Assembly (NCBI GenBank): GCA_040374085.1
Contig: JBEIVB010000048.1
Span: forward strand, 1 to 18,538
DNA: 18,538 bases
Direction of reading: 5' to 3'
Source of the DNA: JBEIVB01 sp040374085
Lineage (GTDB): Bacteria; Bacteroidota; Bacteroidia; UBA4408
Shown: positions 14,542 through 18,538 of the stretch, piece by piece
Layout of the letters: every line of letters starts with the position of its first letter
Position numbering within the stretch: position 1 is the stretch's first letter
Notes under the pieces: generated by a model
What the model was told of the DNA's origin: nothing
What the model saw: only the letters and a program-made list of their open reading frames with translations
Database searches by the model: none
Made by a program: the position numbers and the translations under genes

Positions 14542-14994
14542 ATGGCCCACGAACAAACTCTATTGCTTACCATCTGGGATTGCAGCCAGCACAACATCAG
14601 CTCGGCCCTTAACCGACTAACCTCACAAAACGCGCATCTGCGTTTGCAGCCCACCACGGCTTCTGCTGGATATCTCTTGCGCCACGTGGCAGAAGGGCAA
14701 CTGCTGCTGTTGAAGATGCTGTTTCATTTGCCCATTCCGTTTGAACCCACCATGTCGCGCGGCGAGGTAGATACGGGTAAGGAATGGGATGCGGAAACCA
14801 CGCGGCATACCCTGGAGCTGGGTGCCCAGGCCGGGCGCGAGCTCATTCAAAGCATGCCTGCCGAGCACTGGCTCGAGAAGGTGGAGGCTGTCCATTTCGG
14901 AAGCCAAACCCGCATGGCCTTTTTGTGCATGATCATGAACCACAGCGCGCACCACGTGGGACAGGCCGAGCTGGCCATGAAGAGGGGCGTATAG
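14542..14994 (+). CDS. DinB-fold protein (DinB/YfiT-like)
   Basis: A 150-residue helical-bundle protein of the DinB/YfiT superfamily, mostly metal-binding enzymes such as thiol transferases with unknown substrates in most cases. The metal-binding histidines are visible: His48 in LLRHVAEGQ and the NHSAHHVGQ element at 133-141, matching the H-x3-H-x-GQ pattern of the family. ATG 14542 gives the typical short helix start; the longer frame to 14458 would run back through the barrel gene. The helicase gene begins 2 bp after its TAG, so the two are probably co-transcribed. Exact reaction unknown. Confidence 0.82.
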   Translation: MAHEQTLLLTIWDCSQHNISSALNRLTSQNAHLRLQPTTASAGYLLRHVAEGQLLLLKMLFHLPIPFEPTMSRGEVDTGKEWDAETTRHTLELGAQAGRELIQSMPAEHWLEKVEAVHFGSQTRMAFLCMIMNHSAHHVGQAELAMKRGV

Positions 14995-14996
14995 GC

Positions 14997-16457
14997 ATGT
15001 CGGAAACCTTGCCCCCTTTCCCATCGGGGAGCCGGGCCGAGCGCCTGCACACCACGCTGTTGCAAGCTTTCGGGCATACCCCAACCCAGGGGCAGGCCAC
15101 CCTCATGCACCACCTGTGCCGCTTTGTGTTCTCCGATAAACCCAATCCGCTTTTCGTGCTGCGCGGGTTTGCCGGAACCGGTAAGTCGAGCCTGGTGGGC
15201 GCTCTGGTGCAGGCGTTGCCCCAGGTGCAACACAAAACGGTGCTGCTGGCCCCCACAGGCCGCGCCAGCAAGGTGTTGGCGGCCTACTCCAAGAAATCGG
15301 CCTACACGATCCACAAAAAGATCTACCAAACCGCCCGCGACGACTCGGGCTTCAGCCGTTTTGTGCTCACCACCAACACCCACCAAGACACCCTGTTTCT
15401 GGTAGACGAGGCCTCTATGATTGGAGAGGAGGGCGATGGACTGAACCTGCTCGAAGATTTATTGGAGTTTGTTTATGGCGGCAACAACTGCCGTCTTATG
15501 CTCATAGGCGATACCGCCCAGCTCCCGCCCGTAGGGCTCGACCTCAGTCCGGCCCTCGATGCAGCCTACCTCAGGCGCAAAGGGCATTTCACCGTAGGCA
15601 CGTTTGAGCTTACCGAGGTGATGCGTCAGTCGGAAGGCGGCATCTTGTTCAACGCCACCCGCCTGCGGCAGCAGCTTGCCGATGGAAACGACCTGCAGCC
15701 CCGCTTTGCATTAAACAACTTTAAGGATATAGCCGTAGCCGATGGCTATGAACTGCAAGAGGTGCTGGAAAGCGCCTACAAAGCCGAGGGCGGAAAAGAA
15801 GAAACCCTGCTGGTTTGCCGTTCCAACAAGCGGGCCAACGCCTTCAACCAGCAAATCAGAAGCCGCATTCTGGGCTTTGAGCAAGAGCTGTGTGTGGGCG
15901 ATTTGCTTATGGTGGTGAAAAACAATTACGGTTGGCTGGGAAAAAAGGCCAAGGCCGATTTCATTGCCAACGGCGATACGTTAGAGGTGCTGCGCGTGAG
16001 TCCCAGCTTTGAGCTGCACGGCTTTCGGTTCATCAACGCCACCGTGCGCATGATCGACTACGAAGAAGACCCCGAAATCGATTGCCGCCTCTTGCTCGAT
16101 ACGCTTAGCGTGGATGGCCCTGCCCTGAGCCGGCAGCAGCAGCAAGCCCTCTATCGATCGGTGGAAGCCGACCATCAGCACATCCGCACCAAGGGCGCGC
16201 GCATGCAAGCCATACGTTCGGATCATTGCCTCAATGCCCTTCAGGTGAAATTCGCCTATGCCGTAACCTGCCACAAAGCCCAGGGCGGACAGTGGAACCG
16301 GGTGTTTGTAGATCAGGGCTATTTTGTAGAAGATATGCTGAAACCCGAATACCTGCGCTGGCTCTACACCGCCCTCACCCGCGCCCGGCAACAGGCCTAC
16401 CTGTTGGGCTTTGGCCCCGCCTTCTTTGAGGCCGGCCACGAGCCCTATGTGGGGTAG
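14997..16457 (+). CDS. RecD-like (SF1B) ATP-dependent DNA helicase
   Basis: A 486-residue helicase of the RecD2/Dda-like branch of superfamily 1, expected to unwind DNA 5' to 3'. Motifs are complete: Walker A GFAGTGKSS (57-65), the Ia region LLAPTGRAS (83-91), Walker B LFLVDEAS (133-140), motif III LIGDTAQLPPVG (169-180), motif IV LTEVMRQS, the C-terminal 2A block with CHKAQGGQW (425-433), and motif VI YTALTRARQ (457-465). The long N-terminal domains of full RecD2 are absent; a compact form of this length is common in Bacteroidota. ATG 14997 is preferred to the frame start at 14784, which reads through the dinB-like gene. Closely coupled to dinB. Role in repair or replication restart is inference. 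Confidence 0.88.
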   Translation: MSETLPPFPSGSRAERLHTTLLQAFGHTPTQGQATLMHHLCRFVFSDKPNPLFVLRGFAGTGKSSLVGALVQALPQVQHKTVLLAPTGRASKVLAAYSKKSAYTIHKKIYQTARDDSGFSRFVLTTNTHQDTLFLVDEASMIGEEGDGLNLLEDLLEFVYGGNNCRLMLIGDTAQLPPVGLDLSPALDAAYLRRKGHFTVGTFELTEVMRQSEGGILFNATRLRQQLADGNDLQPRFALNNFKDIAVADGYELQEVLESAYKAEGGKEETLLVCRSNKRANAFNQQIRSRILGFEQELCVGDLLMVVKNNYGWLGKKAKADFIANGDTLEVLRVSPSFELHGFRFINATVRMIDYEEDPEIDCRLLLDTLSVDGPALSRQQQQALYRSVEADHQHIRTKGARMQAIRSDHCLNALQVKFAYAVTCHKAQGGQWNRVFVDQGYFVEDMLKPEYLRWLYTALTRARQQAYLLGFGPAFFEAGHEPYVG

Positions 16458-16472
16458 ATTGGTGCAGTTGGC

Positions 16473-16480
16473 TATCTTTG
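16473..16480 (+). promoter_or_regulatory. -7 box of the fabG promoter
   Basis: TATCTTTG, an exact TAnnTTTG match, 28 bp before the fabG ATG and just after the helicase stop. The predicted leader is about 23 nt. The -33 element is unclear. Confidence 0.45.
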
Positions 16481-16508
16481 GCCGCATCATCTGCATAGAA
16501 ACCTCATT

Positions 16509-17255
16509 ATGAAACTTCTCGAAAACAAAGTGGTGCTCATCACCGGTGCCTCAAGGGGTATAGGGCGCGGCATGGCCTTGAAATTTGCCGAACAGGGCGC
16601 GCGTGTTGCCTTTACCTTTCTCTCTTCCCCCGAAAAGGGCCTCGAGCTTCAGCGCGAACTCGAAGCGTTTGGTCAGGCAGCTAAAGGCTACCGCAGCGAT
16701 GCCGCCGATTACCTGGCAGCCGAGCAGCTTATCGAGCAGGTGCTGGCCGATTTCGGAAGCATCGATGCGGTGGTGAACAACGCCGGCATCACCCGCGATG
16801 GGTTGCTCATGCGCATGTCGGAAGAGCAGTTTGATGAGGTCATCCGCACCAACCTCAAGTCGGTGTTCAACATCACCAAGGCCGTGCAGAAGCCCATGCT
16901 CAAAGCCCGCGCCGGATCCATTGTGAACGTGAGCTCGGTGGTGGGCGTGCGCGGCAATGCAGGCCAATCGAACTACGCCGCTTCCAAAGCCGGCATCATC
17001 GGCTTCACCAAGAGCATTGCCCTCGAGCTGGGCTCGCGCAACATACGCTGCAACGCCATTGCCCCGGGCTTTATAGAAACCGAAATGACCGCCGCCCTCG
17101 ACCCTAAAGTGGTGGAGAGCTGGCGCCAAAGCATTCCCCTAAAACGAGGCGGAACCCCCGAAGATGTGGCCAACCTGGCCCTTTTCTTATGCTCCGATTT
17201 AAGTACCTACATCACCGGACAAACCCTATCGGTGTGCGGAGGCATGCTTACCTAA
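16509..17255 (+). CDS. fabG: 3-oxoacyl-[acyl-carrier-protein] reductase
   Basis: Short-chain dehydrogenase that reduces 3-oxoacyl-ACP with NADPH in the elongation cycle of type II fatty-acid synthesis, in the cytoplasm. At 248 residues the length is exact for FabG. Visible: TGASRGIG (12-19), the NADPH-binding DAAD region (64-67), NNAGITRDGLLMRMSEEQFD (90-109), Asn115, catalytic Ser143, Tyr156 and Lys160 (YxxxK), and PGFIETEMT near 186-194. Everything fits FabG; related reductases of the family (PhaB-like) share much of this, but the NNAGITRDGLLMRM stretch is the FabG form. It probably has its own promoter. The following membrane-protein gene starts 34 bp after its stop. Confidence 0.92.
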   Translation: MKLLENKVVLITGASRGIGRGMALKFAEQGARVAFTFLSSPEKGLELQRELEAFGQAAKGYRSDAADYLAAEQLIEQVLADFGSIDAVVNNAGITRDGLLMRMSEEQFDEVIRTNLKSVFNITKAVQKPMLKARAGSIVNVSSVVGVRGNAGQSNYAASKAGIIGFTKSIALELGSRNIRCNAIAPGFIETEMTAALDPKVVESWRQSIPLKRGGTPEDVANLALFLCSDLSTYITGQTLSVCGGMLT

Positions 17256-17289
17256 TGCCGCTCTGCCTGCTCCTGCACAGCATCCGCCC

Positions 17290-18538
17290 ATGATTCCGTT
17301 GCGTTCAACCCTGCTGTGGATGAACATCACCACCGAGCTCTCGGCCTGGTGGTTGGTGCCCTTCTTCGTGTTGGCCGCCGCCGCCGCATGGTGGCTCTAT
17401 TTCCGCCAACCCCTGCTCGAGCAAGAGGGTAAATGGCTGGTGCCGGTGCTGCGCATCTTGCGGTTTGCTTCCTTGTTTCTGCTCCTCATCCTGCTGCTCT
17501 CGCCCCTGCTGCAAACCCAGCAAACCGATGTGCAGAAACCGATTGTGGTGGTGGCCCAAGACAACAGCGCCTCTCTCCTGCAATGCAAACAGGCTTCGTA
17601 TTATAAAAAAGAATACGCAGAGCAGCTCCGAGAGCTAAAAGATAAATTATCCGAACGTTATGAGCTTGCTTTCTATACCCTGGGCGAAGGGGTGCACCCC
17701 AAAGGCGACGTAACGTTTCAGGAAAAAGAAACCGAGCTCAGCGGACTCGTAGAAGAGCTGCGCGATGTGTATGCCAACCGCAATGTGGGTGCCGTGGTGC
17801 TGGCCACAGACGGACTCATCAACCGCGGACAAGCCATCCGACCCGATGATTTCGATGGCGACTACCCGGTTTATGCCATTGCCATGGGCGACACCACGCC
17901 GCAAAAAGACTTAGCCATACAAACCGTGCACCACAACCGCCTGGCCTATCTGGGCAATCGGTTTCCGGTGGAGTTTTCCATACAGGCCAACCGCTTTGCG
18001 GGTGCCTCGGGCAGGGTTGAAATACGCGAGGATGGGCGTACGCTGTGGGCCGCACCGTTTCGCATCGGCAGCAACGATCAGCTCTTGCGCTTCAGCCTCG
18101 AGCTCGATGCCGCTCAGAAAGGGGTGCATGCCTATGAGGTGGTGGTGCCTCCTCTGCAAGGCGAATCCACCAATGCCAACAACCGCCAAACCTTCTATGT
18201 GGAGGTGCTCGATGGCAGAGAAAAAATTCTCTTGGCCTATGCGGCCCCGCACCCCGATGTAGCGGCCATTCGCAGGGCTTTAGACGCCAATGCCAATTAT
18301 GAAGTTCAGGTTATAGGTCCGCAATCACCGGTTCCCAATCTCAAGGCCTTCAGCGTGTTGGTGGCCTATCAGATTCCGGCTGCCACGGCTCCGTTTCAAA
18401 ACCTGCTGCGCTTGGCCTTGCAGCAGAATTTACCCACTTGGTTTATACTGGGTACTGCCTCCAACCTGGCCCTGTTCAACCAGGCGCAGTCCGGCATGCA
18501 GATTTCGGGCGATGTTTCGCGGCCGGGCGATGCGCAAG
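17290..18538 (+). CDS. VWA-like membrane protein, 3'-truncated by window end
   Basis: The frame is open from ATG 17290 to the last base, 416 residues without a stop, so the gene continues beyond the window. Two hydrophobic segments (about residues 20-38 and 55-75) place the N-terminus in the inner membrane. A von Willebrand A-like fold follows: IVVVAQDNSASLL contains a D-x-S-x-S metal-site motif (Asp91, Ser93, Ser95), and VVLATDGLINRGQ near 169 supplies the later ATDG element. The remainder (YPVYAIAMGDTTPQKDLAIQTV and an immunoglobulin-like strand region) is typical of bacterial membrane VWA proteins of Bacteroidota. Function is not known; such proteins often sit near surface-related or MoxR-type genes, but none is visible here. 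Starts 34 bp after fabG, so possibly co-transcribed. The full length needs the next sequence. Confidence 0.75.
   Translation, partial: MIPLRSTLLWMNITTELSAWWLVPFFVLAAAAAWWLYFRQPLLEQEGKWLVPVLRILRFASLFLLLILLLSPLLQTQQTDVQKPIVVVAQDNSASLLQCKQASYYKKEYAEQLRELKDKLSERYELAFYTLGEGVHPKGDVTFQEKETELSGLVEELRDVYANRNVGAVVLATDGLINRGQAIRPDDFDGDYPVYAIAMGDTTPQKDLAIQTVHHNRLAYLGNRFPVEFSIQANRFAGASGRVEIREDGRTLWAAPFRIGSNDQLLRFSLELDAAQKGVHAYEVVVPPLQGESTNANNRQTFYVEVLDGREKILLAYAAPHPDVAAIRRALDANANYEVQVIGPQSPVPNLKAFSVLVAYQIPAATAPFQNLLRLALQQNLPTWFILGTASNLALFNQAQSGMQISGDVSRPGDAQ

Noticed and set aside
17255..17292. 12-codon frame starting in the fabG stop (TAATG)
   Set aside because: Too short and ends as the next gene begins; no support beyond the overlap.

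Overview
The window looks like a chromosomal segment of a Bacteroidota bacterium with a fairly GC-rich genome. The supporting signs are several start-proximal TAnnTTTG -7 boxes instead of sigma70 -10 boxes, few clear Shine-Dalgarno sequences, an Mpl-type muropeptide ligase, pdhB separated from pdhA, a short Omp85-type barrel, and a lipoprotein whose mature end carries an EKRxYxxGW motif. I cannot place it more precisely. No phage structural genes, transposase, rRNA, tRNA or CRISPR array is visible.

Layout. Positions 1-2707 are accessory ground. They hold a 92-bp tandem repeat (R1), a SOUL heme-binding-type gene, a second diverged repeat (R2) on both sides of an AT-rich Abi/HEPN gene with an in-frame stop near its start, a two-hairpin element ending in a T tract, and about 550 bp of degenerate intergenic DNA. 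Positions 2708-7646 are minus-strand genes: pdhB with its own promoter, and upstream of it a tightly packed unit transcribed djlA-like > FAD amine oxidase > small outer-membrane protein > glycosyltransferase. Next, ppa (inorganic pyrophosphatase) is divergent. Positions 8385-9632 are an AT-rich island with two coupled minus-strand genes, a HEPN-type protein and an unrecognised partner. After it come an alpha/beta hydrolase and a multi-membrane-segment lipoprotein (plus strand), then mpl convergent to it. Positions 13308-18538 are plus-strand housekeeping genes: an Omp85-type barrel, a DinB-fold protein, a RecD-like helicase, fabG, and a von Willebrand A-type membrane protein cut by the window end.

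How it fits together. The GC-rich genes are core metabolism and envelope: pyruvate to acetyl-CoA (pdhB), pyrophosphate removal (ppa), fatty-acid elongation (fabG), muropeptide recycling (mpl), and outer-membrane and surface functions. The two AT-rich inserts each carry a HEPN-fold protein, a family common in abortive infection and toxin-antitoxin systems. They are the most likely transferred, defence-related parts. The least explained items are the two-gene HEPN cassette at 8568-9487 and the hairpin-forming R1 repeats lying downstream of minus-strand genes.
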